Part shown: positions 17,514-25,179 of the stretch, in pieces
Numbering within the stretch: position 1 is the stretch's first letter
How the letters are laid out: each line of letters opens with the position of its first letter
Assembly (NCBI GenBank): GCA_934646835.1
Contig: CAKUES010000007.1
Location: 34,645 to 98,644, forward strand
Origin: an uncultured Coriobacteriales bacterium
Lineage (GTDB): Bacteria; Actinomycetota; Coriobacteriia; Coriobacteriales; QAMH01
Length of the DNA: 64,000 nt
Direction: 5' to 3'
Notes under the pieces: model-generated
Database searches by the model: none
The model's input: the letters and a program-made list of their open reading frames with translations, nothing else
What the model was told of the DNA's origin: nothing
Made by a program: the position numbers and the translations under genes

Positions 17514-17533
17514 AACCATACAACTGTATGGTT
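17514..17533. promoter_or_regulatory. Operator-like palindrome upstream of the pseudo-ABC/YhgE pair
   Basis: AACCATACA-AC-TGTATGGTT is a perfect 9 bp inverted repeat with a 2-base centre. It lies just upstream of a possible promoter and of two genes followed by a MarR-type regulator, so it is a reasonable MarR operator. No second copy was noticed beside the regulator gene. Confidence 0.45.
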
Positions 17534-17548
17534 GTTGCCGTCCTGTCA

Positions 17549-17577
17549 TTGTTTTATCCCCACTGTAGTAATATCTT
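17549..17577 (+). promoter_or_regulatory. Putative promoter of the pseudo-ABC/YhgE pair
   Basis: TTGTTT (17549-17554) and TATCTT (17572-17577) are 17 bases apart. The start would be near 17584, shortly before AAGGA (17596) and a GTG at 17607 that is an alternative gene start. Confidence 0.35.
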
Positions 17578-17645
17578 CTTATCTCGCAAAGATACAAGGA
17601 ATCACTGTGCCCAAAAGACAGGCGCAGTCTGAGACGGAAGGCAGC

Positions 17646-18425
17646 ATGATGAGCTCTCCATACATCGAATGTCACGGGCTGACGCTCAAGACACCCGCCG
17701 GCCCCGTTTATGAGGACGTCAACTTCACTGCTGAGAAAGGCCAGGTCATCGCGATTTTTGGCACGGAGGGTTCCGGTCGAACCTCTCTGATGCTCACTAT
17801 GGCTGGCAGGATGAAGGCTACTAAGGGCGATCTCAGGGTGGCTGGCTTCAACATCGCCAAGGAGTACCGCAAGGTCCGCAAAATCAGCTCGCTCACCCTC
17901 ATTCCGCGCATCAACGACGTGCCGGAAAACGTCAAGATCGATGAGATTCTCGCAGCTGAGCTGCAGGTCTGCGGCAAGTCCGGTCGTAAGGCGAAGGTCC
18001 AGCAGTACCTTGAGGAATGGAATATCAGCGATCTGTCCGGCACCAAGTTCAATGAGCTGGAGTCCTACGAGGGCAAGTACTTCGACATCGCGCTCGCCTG
18101 CGTGTCCGACCCGGAGATCCTCATGGTCGACAGTATCCAGGCCGGCCTTACTCAGCACCAAAGCATCAGGGTCATGAAGCATCTCAAGGACCTGGCTGCC
18201 AAGCGCAACATGACGATCTTCGTCGCGCTTCGCGAGTACGACATCGCCCGTTATGCCGACGCCGTGCTCGTCTTGTCCGAGTCTGCCGAGCGTCAGCGTC
18301 AGGCAGTCCTGCAGGAGAAGGGCGACAGCGCCCTGTGTCCCATCTGCGGTACCGGCAACAAGGTCGTGCTCGGTCCCGTGCAAGCAATCGCTACTGAAAA
18401 CGAGGAGGTGACGCGCGGTGAGTAA
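17646..18425 (+). CDS. Degenerate ABC-type ATPase partner of the YhgE-like protein
   Basis: It has the fold pattern of an ABC transporter ATPase but has lost the catalytic motifs. Walker A reads GTEGSGRT, with Arg for the essential Lys. The LSGGQ signature is replaced by ESYEGKY, Walker B ends in LMVDS with Ser for the catalytic Glu, and the H-loop His is absent (VALREYD). A C-terminal tail of about 40 residues has CPICG. It therefore probably does not hydrolyse ATP and may be structural or regulatory. ATG 17646 has GGAAGG close upstream; GTG 17607 with AAGGA at good spacing would add 13 residues. It overlaps the next gene by 8 bases in GTGAGTAA. Confidence 0.75.
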   Translation: MMSSPYIECHGLTLKTPAGPVYEDVNFTAEKGQVIAIFGTEGSGRTSLMLTMAGRMKATKGDLRVAGFNIAKEYRKVRKISSLTLIPRINDVPENVKIDEILAAELQVCGKSGRKAKVQQYLEEWNISDLSGTKFNELESYEGKYFDIALACVSDPEILMVDSIQAGLTQHQSIRVMKHLKDLAAKRNMTIFVALREYDIARYADAVLVLSESAERQRQAVLQEKGDSALCPICGTGNKVVLGPVQAIATENEEVTRGE

Positions 18426-20949
18426 TCCGTTCGTTGGAATCCGCTCCGCATGGCTGGAGTTCCGCAATTTCCGCGCTAGCGGCTGGCTGATGTTCACCAT
18501 CTGCGCCGTTGCACTCATTCCGTTCATCTACGCAGGCCTGTTCTTGCTGGCCTTCCTTGATCCTTACGGCAGCCTGGTCAACGTCCCGGCAGCCGTCGTC
18601 AACCTCGACGAGGGTGCTGTCATCGACGATGAGCAGCGCAACCTCGGTCAAGAGCTCTGTGACCAGCTGGTCGAGAACAACGAGGACCGCAAAGAAGGTC
18701 AGGCAACCGGTTTCAACTGGCAGTTCGTCGGTCAAGGCGATGCCGACGAGGGCCTGCGCAGCGCCAAATACTACATGGAGCTCGTGATCCCGGAGAACTT
18801 CTCCCAGACGATCGCAGACGCTGACAGCGACAACCCCCAGCAGGCTGAGCTCAACGCGTACTTCAACCCCTCCACCAACCTCATCGCTCAGACTGTCGGC
18901 AGCTCCATGGTCACCAAGATCAAGGCGGAGCTCGACACCAAGATCTCCAACGAGTACTTCGACACGATCTTCGTCTCCCTCTCCGAGGCATCCGACGAGC
19001 TGCTCGACGCAGTCGACGGCTCCAAGGAGCTTGCAGACGGCTTGGGCGACGCTCAGGACGGTGCAGGCACTCTCAGCGACGGCCTTGACAAACTCCATGA
19101 TGGCTCCGCCTCCCTCACCGAGGGTCTGGCCAGCGCCAAGAAGGGCGCGAACTCCCTCTCTGAGGGCGGCAAGTCCATCTCCGATGGCGCTGACCAGCTC
19201 TACTCCGGTCTTGTGAGCGCTCAGCAGGGCTCCCAGACCATCACCGACAACCTCGGCACGCTCTCTGATGGTGCCGACAGCGTGAGCAGCGGCGTCCAGC
19301 AGGTTGGCGCGGCCTTGGCCCAGCTCGCTGCCGCCGTCAACGCACCCAGCAGCTCCGAGACCGGCTCCACGGAGCTCGGCGGTGCTATCCAGAAGGTCGC
19401 AAGCGACCTGCAGAACAAGGATCTCTCCGCTGCCGTGGCTGACTCCGCCAAGGTCAAGGCCGCCGCTCCCCAGATCGGCGACGACCTTTCCAGCTACGTG
19501 AGCGAGCTTGCAAGCGCTGCGGTCACCTACCAGAAGGACGGCGCCACTGCTCAGAGCGCCGCGGCAGACGCCAAGGCCGTCGGTGCCAAGGCCAGCACCG
19601 CTGCAGGCAACCTGCAGTCCTCCATCGCCAAGGTCCAGGGTGGCGACATTTCCGCCGCCAGCGTGACGGAGCTCGCCAAGAACGCCGGTGCTTTCCTCGT
19701 CGCGTTCCAGGATTACAACGGCGCCATGACCAAGGTCACGGATTCCCTGACCACGCTGCAGAGCTCTGCCGCTGCATACAACACGGCAGCTGGCAAGTGC
19801 ACGGGCTACCTCACTGGCGTGAGCAACACCAGCGAGTACGCCTCCAGCACCATGAGCAAGGAGCTTGTCGCTGCGATCAACCAGCTCAACATCGCCGTCA
19901 ACGTCGGCACGGACACGACTCCGAGTCTTGCCTCCGGTGCCAAGAGCGTTGCCAGCGGCGCCTCCCAGCTCGAGACTGGCTCTCAGAACCTGACCGACGG
20001 TCTCACTACCGCAGTCGGTGGCACCAGCGCTTTGAGCAAGGGCGGCGAGAGCCTTGCCAACGGTGCAAAGAAGCTCTCTGCCGGCGTCTCCACCGCCGCA
20101 GACGGCTCCAAGAAGATCACCTACAACCTCGCTACCGCTGCCGACGGCGCCTCCGGTCTTGCCGAGGGCCTCATCGACGCAGTCGATGGTGCAGGCGAGC
20201 TGCACGACGGTCTCGTGGACGGCCAGAAGGAGCTGGCTGACAACTCCAAGAACGGCACCGCCAAGGCCGATATGATGGCCGAGCCCATCAAGACCAACGG
20301 CGAGAACGGCACGGGCGAGAACATCACCACCGTCCAAAACTACGGTACCGGCTTTGCCCCGTACTTCATCGCACTGGGCATGTGGGTTGGCTGCCTGATG
20401 ATCACCTTCACGATGCGCACGATGAACAATCGCCTGCTCATGAGCCGTGCAAGCAGCGTCTCCGCAGTGCTCTCCAGCTACATCCCCATGCTGGGCATCG
20501 CGTTCATCCAGGTCATTATCCTGCTGGCCTTCATCCAGTTCGGCCTTGGGTTCAGCGTGAACTTCCCGCTCGAGTACTACCTCTTCGGATTCCTCGTTGC
20601 GGCTTGCTTTGCAGCAATCGCCCAGTTCTTCAGGGCCTCCATGGGCAGCGCCGGCCTGGTCGTGTTGGTCGTGCTGCTGATGCTGCAGCTGTGCACCGCT
20701 GCCGGCACCTTCCCGATCGAGGCAGAGCTGCCGATCTTCAACTGGCTCAACCCCTTCCTGCCGATGACCTACGTCGTTCAGGGCTTCCGCATGGCGATGT
20801 GCGGCCTGTCCACGGACCTCATGCTCCACAGCGCGATCGTCCTGGCACTCTTCACCGCGGGCTTCCTTTTCCTGTCCACGGTCTACGCACGCTATCGCCG
20901 CCGTGTCACCATGAACGTTATGTATCCCAAGATCGAGCTCGCACACTGA
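18418..20949 (+). CDS. YhgE/Pip-like membrane protein, ABC-2-type fold
   Basis: It is a large export-type or surface membrane protein of the YhgE/Pip family. One N-terminal helix (about residues 22-44) precedes an extracytoplasmic region of some 580 residues made of repeating units of the type L-x-x-G-x-x-x-L-x-x-G (SDGLDKL, TEGLASA, SDGADQL and so on), predicted as long helices. About five membrane helices from residue 640 onward resemble an ABC-2 permease, with NPFLPMTYVVQGFR near the end. GTG 18418 overlaps the upstream ATPase-like gene. Pip was named as a phage-infection protein in Lactococcus; the normal substrate is unknown. A strong terminator follows. Confidence 0.85.
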   Translation: MSNPFVGIRSAWLEFRNFRASGWLMFTICAVALIPFIYAGLFLLAFLDPYGSLVNVPAAVVNLDEGAVIDDEQRNLGQELCDQLVENNEDRKEGQATGFNWQFVGQGDADEGLRSAKYYMELVIPENFSQTIADADSDNPQQAELNAYFNPSTNLIAQTVGSSMVTKIKAELDTKISNEYFDTIFVSLSEASDELLDAVDGSKELADGLGDAQDGAGTLSDGLDKLHDGSASLTEGLASAKKGANSLSEGGKSISDGADQLYSGLVSAQQGSQTITDNLGTLSDGADSVSSGVQQVGAALAQLAAAVNAPSSSETGSTELGGAIQKVASDLQNKDLSAAVADSAKVKAAAPQIGDDLSSYVSELASAAVTYQKDGATAQSAAADAKAVGAKASTAAGNLQSSIAKVQGGDISAASVTELAKNAGAFLVAFQDYNGAMTKVTDSLTTLQSSAAAYNTAAGKCTGYLTGVSNTSEYASSTMSKELVAAINQLNIAVNVGTDTTPSLASGAKSVASGASQLETGSQNLTDGLTTAVGGTSALSKGGESLANGAKKLSAGVSTAADGSKKITYNLATAADGASGLAEGLIDAVDGAGELHDGLVDGQKELADNSKNGTAKADMMAEPIKTNGENGTGENITTVQNYGTGFAPYFIALGMWVGCLMITFTMRTMNNRLLMSRASSVSAVLSSYIPMLGIAFIQVIILLAFIQFGLGFSVNFPLEYYLFGFLVAACFAAIAQFFRASMGSAGLVVLVVLLMLQLCTAAGTFPIEAELPIFNWLNPFLPMTYVVQGFRMAMCGLSTDLMLHSAIVLALFTAGFLFLSTVYARYRRRVTMNVMYPKIELAH

Positions 20950-20980
20950 TGTGATACACGGTTTGTGATTGTTCGCTATC

Positions 20981-21015
20981 AAGCAGGCCCCCGACACGGT
21001 GTCGGGGGCCTGCTT
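20981..21015. terminator. Intrinsic terminator after the YhgE-like gene
   Basis: AAGCAGGCCCCCGACAC pairs perfectly with GTGTCGGGGGCCTGCTT, a 17 bp stem with a minimal loop, followed by TGTGATT. It lies 31 bases after the stop codon. Confidence 0.85.
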
Positions 21016-21111
21016 TGTGATTGCTGTTTGACGCCATCCTTCGACTACGCGCCTGCGGCGCTCCGCTCAGTCTGACTAAAGCGTTGCGCTGTCGCGGCAA
21101 GATCAGGAAGC

Positions 21112-21147
21112 AAAAAGGCCGGGGTCGTCGCGTGGACGGCCCCGGCC
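21112..21147 (-). terminator. Intrinsic terminator of the MarR-type gene
   Basis: Read on the - strand, GGCCGGGG/CCCCGGCC (21140-21147 with 21117-21124) is followed by a run of five T. It lies 22 bases beyond the stop codon of the - strand regulator. Confidence 0.8.
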
Positions 21148-21168
21148 CTTGCCGGTGGTGGAGTGCCC

Positions 21169-21714
21169 TTACAGGCTCTCGATGTGGATCTCCTTGTGAG
21201 GGGCGATCTTGCTCAGCAGGTCCATGAGCTGTAGCTTCTCTTCGTTGGTGAGGGGTGCGAGGAACTCCTCGCTCTGGCCTTCGAGGCGGGCATTGCGCTC
21301 CTCGAACTTGGCGCGGCCCTCCGTGGTGAGAAACACCATCTGGATGTCCTTGCCGTCCTCGGTCTCCGTGAAAAAGCCGATGAGACCGGAGACCTGCATG
21401 TTGGTGAGGGCCATGTCGCTCTCACCGGGCATGAGGTCGAGCCTGGACTGCAGGGCCTCGCGCGGGACCATGCCGTTGACACCGAGCTCGTTGAGAACGT
21501 AGGCGCGCTGCAGGGCCTCGAGCCTGGCGCTTGCGATGCCGGCTGCCTCCGTGCGGCGGTACTCAGGGAGCTGCTGGATGCCCAGGTAGCAAACGCGCTC
21601 CATGTCTTCGACGGTGTAGCTGCGCTTGATGCCTGCCTCGCGCAGGACGGACAGCGCGTGCTCGCTGCCGGCCATGGTGAGTAGCTGGACGATCTTGCGG
21701 TCGATGCTCGACAT
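21169..21714 (-). CDS. MarR-family-like transcriptional regulator
   Basis: The second half has the MarR winged-helix pattern: a recognition-helix region (ALTNMQVSGLIGFF), a wing (TEDGKDIQMVFLT), TTEGRAKFEER and a C-terminal dimer helix with LTNEEKLQLMDLLSKI. The first half is divergent for the family. ATG 21714 is chosen because GGAG sits 7 bases upstream; ATGs at 21738 and 21720 are less well placed. It is convergent with the pseudo-ABC/YhgE pair and is the obvious candidate regulator of it. The ligand is unknown. Confidence 0.75.
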   Translation of the reverse strand: MSSIDRKIVQLLTMAGSEHALSVLREAGIKRSYTVEDMERVCYLGIQQLPEYRRTEAAGIASARLEALQRAYVLNELGVNGMVPREALQSRLDLMPGESDMALTNMQVSGLIGFFTETEDGKDIQMVFLTTEGRAKFEERNARLEGQSEEFLAPLTNEEKLQLMDLLSKIAPHKEIHIESL

Positions 21715-21915
21715 GGTCATTCTCCATTTCTGGCGCATCTGCGCGCCAAAGCGGTGCCTTAGAAAGATGATATTGTGCCTCTCTTCTTTTTAGAGACTAC
21801 CAAAACACAAGCTCACGGGCTTAATCGGGCGGGCTCTCGTAGGTGAAAGGTTGATGGGATGACACGCTGCGGCAGTTTGGCGAGCAACATGGGCTCAGTT
21901 ATGCGACAGACTTGT

Positions 21916-21995
21916 ATCCAATGTGTACCAGTGGCAAGTTGGCTATTGCGCGAATGTTCGCGCAATAGCCAACTTGCCACTGGTACACATTGGAT
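21916..21995. repeat. Perfect 39 bp palindrome, CCACTGGTACAC family
   Basis: Arms 21916-21954 and 21957-21995 are perfectly complementary over 39 bases with only TG between them. The arms contain TGTACCAGTGGCAA, a variant of the core seen at 5664 and 44217. It lies in the 405-base gap between the divergent MarR-type gene and spoVS, which otherwise holds only the spoVS promoter. A palindrome of this length would be extruded or form a very stable RNA hairpin. Confidence 0.85.
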
Positions 21996-22050
21996 GCGGC
22001 TATGCATCGAAGTGGCTCCCCAAGCCTCCTACTTGAGCTGGCGTGTTTGC

Positions 22051-22059
22051 TGATATACT
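22051..22059 (+). promoter_or_regulatory. Putative extended -10 promoter of spoVS-miaB-miaA
   Basis: TGATATACT contains an extended -10 (TG-A-TATACT) about 60 bases before the spoVS start; a weak TTGAGC lies 15 bases upstream. The short leader fits transcription of spoVS and the genes behind it. Confidence 0.45.
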
Positions 22060-22119
22060 CTCTCTAATTGTGCATACACAACAAACACGCACTTGAAACG
22101 CAACACAGGAACAGCTCAC

Positions 22120-22464
22120 ATGGAATTTCTCAAAGTCTCTAGCAAGTCGTCTCCGGCATCGGTCGCCGGCGCGATTGCCGGTTTGATCAAAGACGGCAAT
22201 CCTGTCCGCATCCAGTCTGTCGGTGCCGGTGCTGTCAACCAAGCGGTCAAGGCAGTCGCCATTGCACGCGGGTACCTCATCCCGACGGGTATCGACGTCA
22301 GCTGCACGCCCTCCTTCGCAGAGATCGCCATCAACGGCGAGGTGCGCACGGCCATCCGCTTCACCGTCGACCCCCATGTCGTCGAGAGCGGCACGCTTTC
22401 CGCCGACGAGCTCGAGAACGTCATGTCGAGCGTCTATCCTTCCTCAACCGCTGTCCACGCATAA
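22120..22464 (+). CDS. spoVS: Stage V sporulation protein S family protein
   Basis: This small protein of the SpoVS family adopts an Alba-like fold and may bind nucleic acid. The family pattern is clear: LKVSSKSSPASVAGAIAG at the N-terminus, then GAGAVNQAVKAVAIARGY and a conserved late INGEVRTAIRF. It has 114 residues, somewhat longer than the 86 residues of Bacillus SpoVS because of a C-terminal tail. No sporulation gene is nearby and Coriobacteriia are not known to sporulate, so a general role is likely. miaB begins 11 bases later, suggesting co-expression with tRNA modification. Confidence 0.92.
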   Translation: MEFLKVSSKSSPASVAGAIAGLIKDGNPVRIQSVGAGAVNQAVKAVAIARGYLIPTGIDVSCTPSFAEIAINGEVRTAIRFTVDPHVVESGTLSADELENVMSSVYPSSTAVHA

Positions 22465-22475
22465 AGGCTTTACCT

Positions 22476-23828
22476 ATGACCAATACCAATCTCCTTGCTG
22501 GCAAGACCTACTGCCAGAAGATCTTCGGCTGCCAGATGAACGAGAATGACGCCGAGCGCGTCGCCGGCATGCTCGACGCGCAGGGCTGCTTGCCCGTCAG
22601 CACCATTGAGGAAGCCGATATCGTCATCTTCCTCACCTGCTGCGTGCGCGAGGCGGCGGATGTGCGCCTTATGGGCCAGGTCGCAAGCCTCAAGAACATC
22701 CCCGCCGCTCATGACGAGCACCGCATCGTCGCCATCGGCGGCTGCATCGGCCAGCGCGACGGCGAGAAGCTGCGCGAGACGCTGTCCCACGTCGACATCG
22801 TCTTCGGCACGCACAACCTCGGTCACCTGGTCGATTTGCTCGAGCGCCGCATCGAGACGGGCGAGCCTGTCGTCGAGACCATCGAGGAAAACGACGGCTT
22901 CTCCAGCGATCTGCCCGCTACGCGCGTGAAGTCCTGGAGCGCCTGGGTGCCCATCATGACCGGTTGCAACAACTTCTGCACCTACTGCATCGTGCCCTAC
23001 GTCCGCGGTCGCGAGACCAGCCGCACTCTCGAGGACATCAAGGCCGAGTTCGCCAAGCTCGCCGAGCAGGGAATCAAGGAACTCACGTTACTCGGCCAAA
23101 ACGTCAACAGCTACGGCCGCGACCTCTATGGCGAGCCGCGCTTCGCGGAGGTCTTGAAGATGGCGGGCGAGAGCGGCATCCCGCGCGTGCGCTTTGTCAC
23201 GAGCCACCCCAAGGACCTGCTCTCCGAGACCATCGCCACGATGGCGGCCTATCCCAACATCATGCCCCAGCTGCACCTGCCGCTGCAGTCCGGCAGCGAC
23301 CGTGTCCTCAAGGAGATGAACCGCGTCTACGACACCGCTCGCTACCGCGGTATCGTGGAGGAGCTGCGCCGTCAGATTCCCGATATCGCGCTGTCGACCG
23401 ACATCATCGTCGGCTTCCCCGGTGAGACGGAGGAGGACTTCCAGGCTACCTACGACCTCGTCAAGGAGGTCGGCTACAGCCAGGTGTTCACCTTCATTTA
23501 CTCCAAGCGCGAGGGTACGCCTGCTGCCAAGGTCGACGACCCCACGCCGCGCGAGGTCATCCAGGAGCGCTTCGATCGCTTGGTGGACCTTGTCCAAGAA
23601 TCTGCGTACGAGCAAAACCAGAAGGAGCTCGACTGTGTGATTCCCGTCCTCGTCGAGGGTACGAGCAAGCGTGACGAGGGCATGCTCTCTGGCAAGAGCC
23701 CCAAGAATCAGACCGTCCACGCCCCCATCCCGTCTGGCAAGTGCATCGAGGAGCTCATCGGCGAGTTTGTCGACGTCCATGTCGACGAAGCGAAGACCTG
23801 GTACTTGAAAGGCAGCGTCGTTGAGTAG
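22476..23828 (+). CDS. miaB: tRNA-2-methylthio-N6-dimethylallyladenosine synthase
   Basis: This radical-SAM methylthiotransferase modifies i6A37 to ms2i6A37 in tRNAs reading UNN codons. The N-terminal MTTase domain has three cluster cysteines (FGCQMN, TCCVRE, GGCIGQ). The radical SAM loop is GCNNFCTYC near residue 165, and the product-binding regions and a C-terminal TRAM domain follow. The length is 450 residues. It overlaps miaA by 8 bases in the octamer TTGAGTAG, so the enzyme making i6A and the one modifying it are translated together. Confidence 0.96.
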   Translation: MTNTNLLAGKTYCQKIFGCQMNENDAERVAGMLDAQGCLPVSTIEEADIVIFLTCCVREAADVRLMGQVASLKNIPAAHDEHRIVAIGGCIGQRDGEKLRETLSHVDIVFGTHNLGHLVDLLERRIETGEPVVETIEENDGFSSDLPATRVKSWSAWVPIMTGCNNFCTYCIVPYVRGRETSRTLEDIKAEFAKLAEQGIKELTLLGQNVNSYGRDLYGEPRFAEVLKMAGESGIPRVRFVTSHPKDLLSETIATMAAYPNIMPQLHLPLQSGSDRVLKEMNRVYDTARYRGIVEELRRQIPDIALSTDIIVGFPGETEEDFQATYDLVKEVGYSQVFTFIYSKREGTPAAKVDDPTPREVIQERFDRLVDLVQESAYEQNQKELDCVIPVLVEGTSKRDEGMLSGKSPKNQTVHAPIPSGKCIEELIGEFVDVHVDEAKTWYLKGSVVE

Positions 23829-24750
23829 GGAAGCGCCTGTTATCGCCGTTATGGGCTGCACGGCCAGCGGCAAGTCCGCCTTGGCCGACGAGCTCGCCGT
23901 GCGCCTTGGCGGAGAGGTCATCTCCTCAGACAGCATGCAGGTCTACCGCGGCATGGACATCGGCACTGCCAAGACGCCCGTGTCCGAGCGCAAGGTGCCC
24001 TACCACTGCATCGACATCTGCGACCCTGGCCAGCCCTACAGCGCGGCGCTTTTCCAGCACGACAGCCGCGCCGCCATCGAGGACATCCGCTCCCGCGGCA
24101 AGGTGCCCATCATTTGCGGCGGCACCTTCTTCTACGTGCGCGCATGCCTCAACCAGATGGACTTCGCGGCAGGCGAGCAAGAGGACAATCCCGTTCGCGA
24201 CCGCTACAACGCGCTGGCAGCTCGGCTTGGCGCTCAGGGTATCTGGGATTACCTGCATGAACGCGATCCGCAAAGCGCCGAGGTCATCCATCCCAACAAC
24301 ACCGTGCGTGTGGTGCGCGCGTTGGAGATGTTCGAGGAAGGCGACAGCTATGCCCGTCGCAAGGCGGCGTTCAAGGGTGTAGCCGAGGCCATCCCCAGCA
24401 TCAAGATCGGCCTGGCCCGCGACACGCAGCTGCTCTACGAGCGCATCAACAAGCGTGTTGACGACATGGTCGCCGAGGGTCTTGTCGCAGAGGTCACCGG
24501 CCTGCTCGCGCAGGGCTTTCGCGAGGGACTCACCGCTCAGGCAGCCATCGGGTACAAAGAGATCGTCGCTGCGCTCGACGGCTTGTGCACGATGGACGAG
24601 GCTATCGAGCAGATCAAGATGTCAACGCGCCGCTACAGCAAGCGCCAGCGCACCTGGCTGCGCAGCGAGGCCGGACTCAACTGGATCGAGGCCGACGGCA
24701 AGACCCTCGACGAGATCGTCGCCGAAGCACTGCACCTCATCACTGCCTAA
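23821..24750 (+). CDS. miaA: tRNA dimethylallyltransferase
   Basis: It transfers the dimethylallyl group of DMAPP to A37 of tRNA, giving the substrate of MiaB. The start is TTG 23821 inside the end of miaB: no ATG or GTG precedes the P-loop strand closely enough, and AAAGGCAG lies upstream. Motifs are GCTASGKS (residues 11-18), SDSMQVYRGMDIGTAK, CGGTFFYVRA, and the C-terminal RRYSKRQRTWLR. The length is 309 residues. Its DMAPP comes from the MEP pathway, whose last gene ispH is at 7454. Confidence 0.96.
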   Translation: MSREAPVIAVMGCTASGKSALADELAVRLGGEVISSDSMQVYRGMDIGTAKTPVSERKVPYHCIDICDPGQPYSAALFQHDSRAAIEDIRSRGKVPIICGGTFFYVRACLNQMDFAAGEQEDNPVRDRYNALAARLGAQGIWDYLHERDPQSAEVIHPNNTVRVVRALEMFEEGDSYARRKAAFKGVAEAIPSIKIGLARDTQLLYERINKRVDDMVAEGLVAEVTGLLAQGFREGLTAQAAIGYKEIVAALDGLCTMDEAIEQIKMSTRRYSKRQRTWLRSEAGLNWIEADGKTLDEIVAEALHLITA

Positions 24751-24852
24751 AGGCGTACAGTTGGGCTGAGGACTTGGCGTGGGTTCGTTTTGCCGATAAT
24801 GTTGCACAGGTCTGTTCGAGATAGTTCAAACATCGTCAGTAAGGAGACGATT

Positions 24853-25179
24853 ATGGCATTTGGGAATAAGGGTACGGGCTCTGCCGCTGGCTTGAGCATC
24901 CTGCTGCTCGCGCTTGCGGGCGTGGCCGGTACCTGCGCGAGCCTCTATGCGATGGTTGTCGCCTATCTTGCCGGCTCGAGCGCTCAGGCCTCTATCGACG
25001 GGTGCCCTGCAGCCGACCCCATGAGCCTGGCACGCGCTTCTATGGCCGAGCTCGGGCAAACCGTTGCCGCATCCCAGGAATCCAGCGTCATCGATGTCGA
25101 TGACGCTTCCGTTCACGTTAAAGATGTGGAGAGCGACGCGCTCGGCGACGGCACGTTCTCCCAGGAAGAGGTTGCCTAA
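24853..25179 (+). CDS. Hypothetical small membrane protein
   Basis: I do not recognise this 108-residue protein. It has one strong hydrophobic segment at about residues 12-38 (rich in Leu, Ala and Gly), then an acidic, Ser/Asp-rich tail likely to lie outside or inside as a disordered region. ATG 24853 has AAGGAG 7 bases upstream. Its stop overlaps the hflX start (TAATG), so it is translationally coupled to hflX. A possible promoter is TTGGCG (24774) with GATAAT (24795), spacing 15. Confidence 0.7.
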   Translation: MAFGNKGTGSAAGLSILLLALAGVAGTCASLYAMVVAYLAGSSAQASIDGCPAADPMSLARASMAELGQTVAASQESSVIDVDDASVHVKDVESDALGDGTFSQEEVA

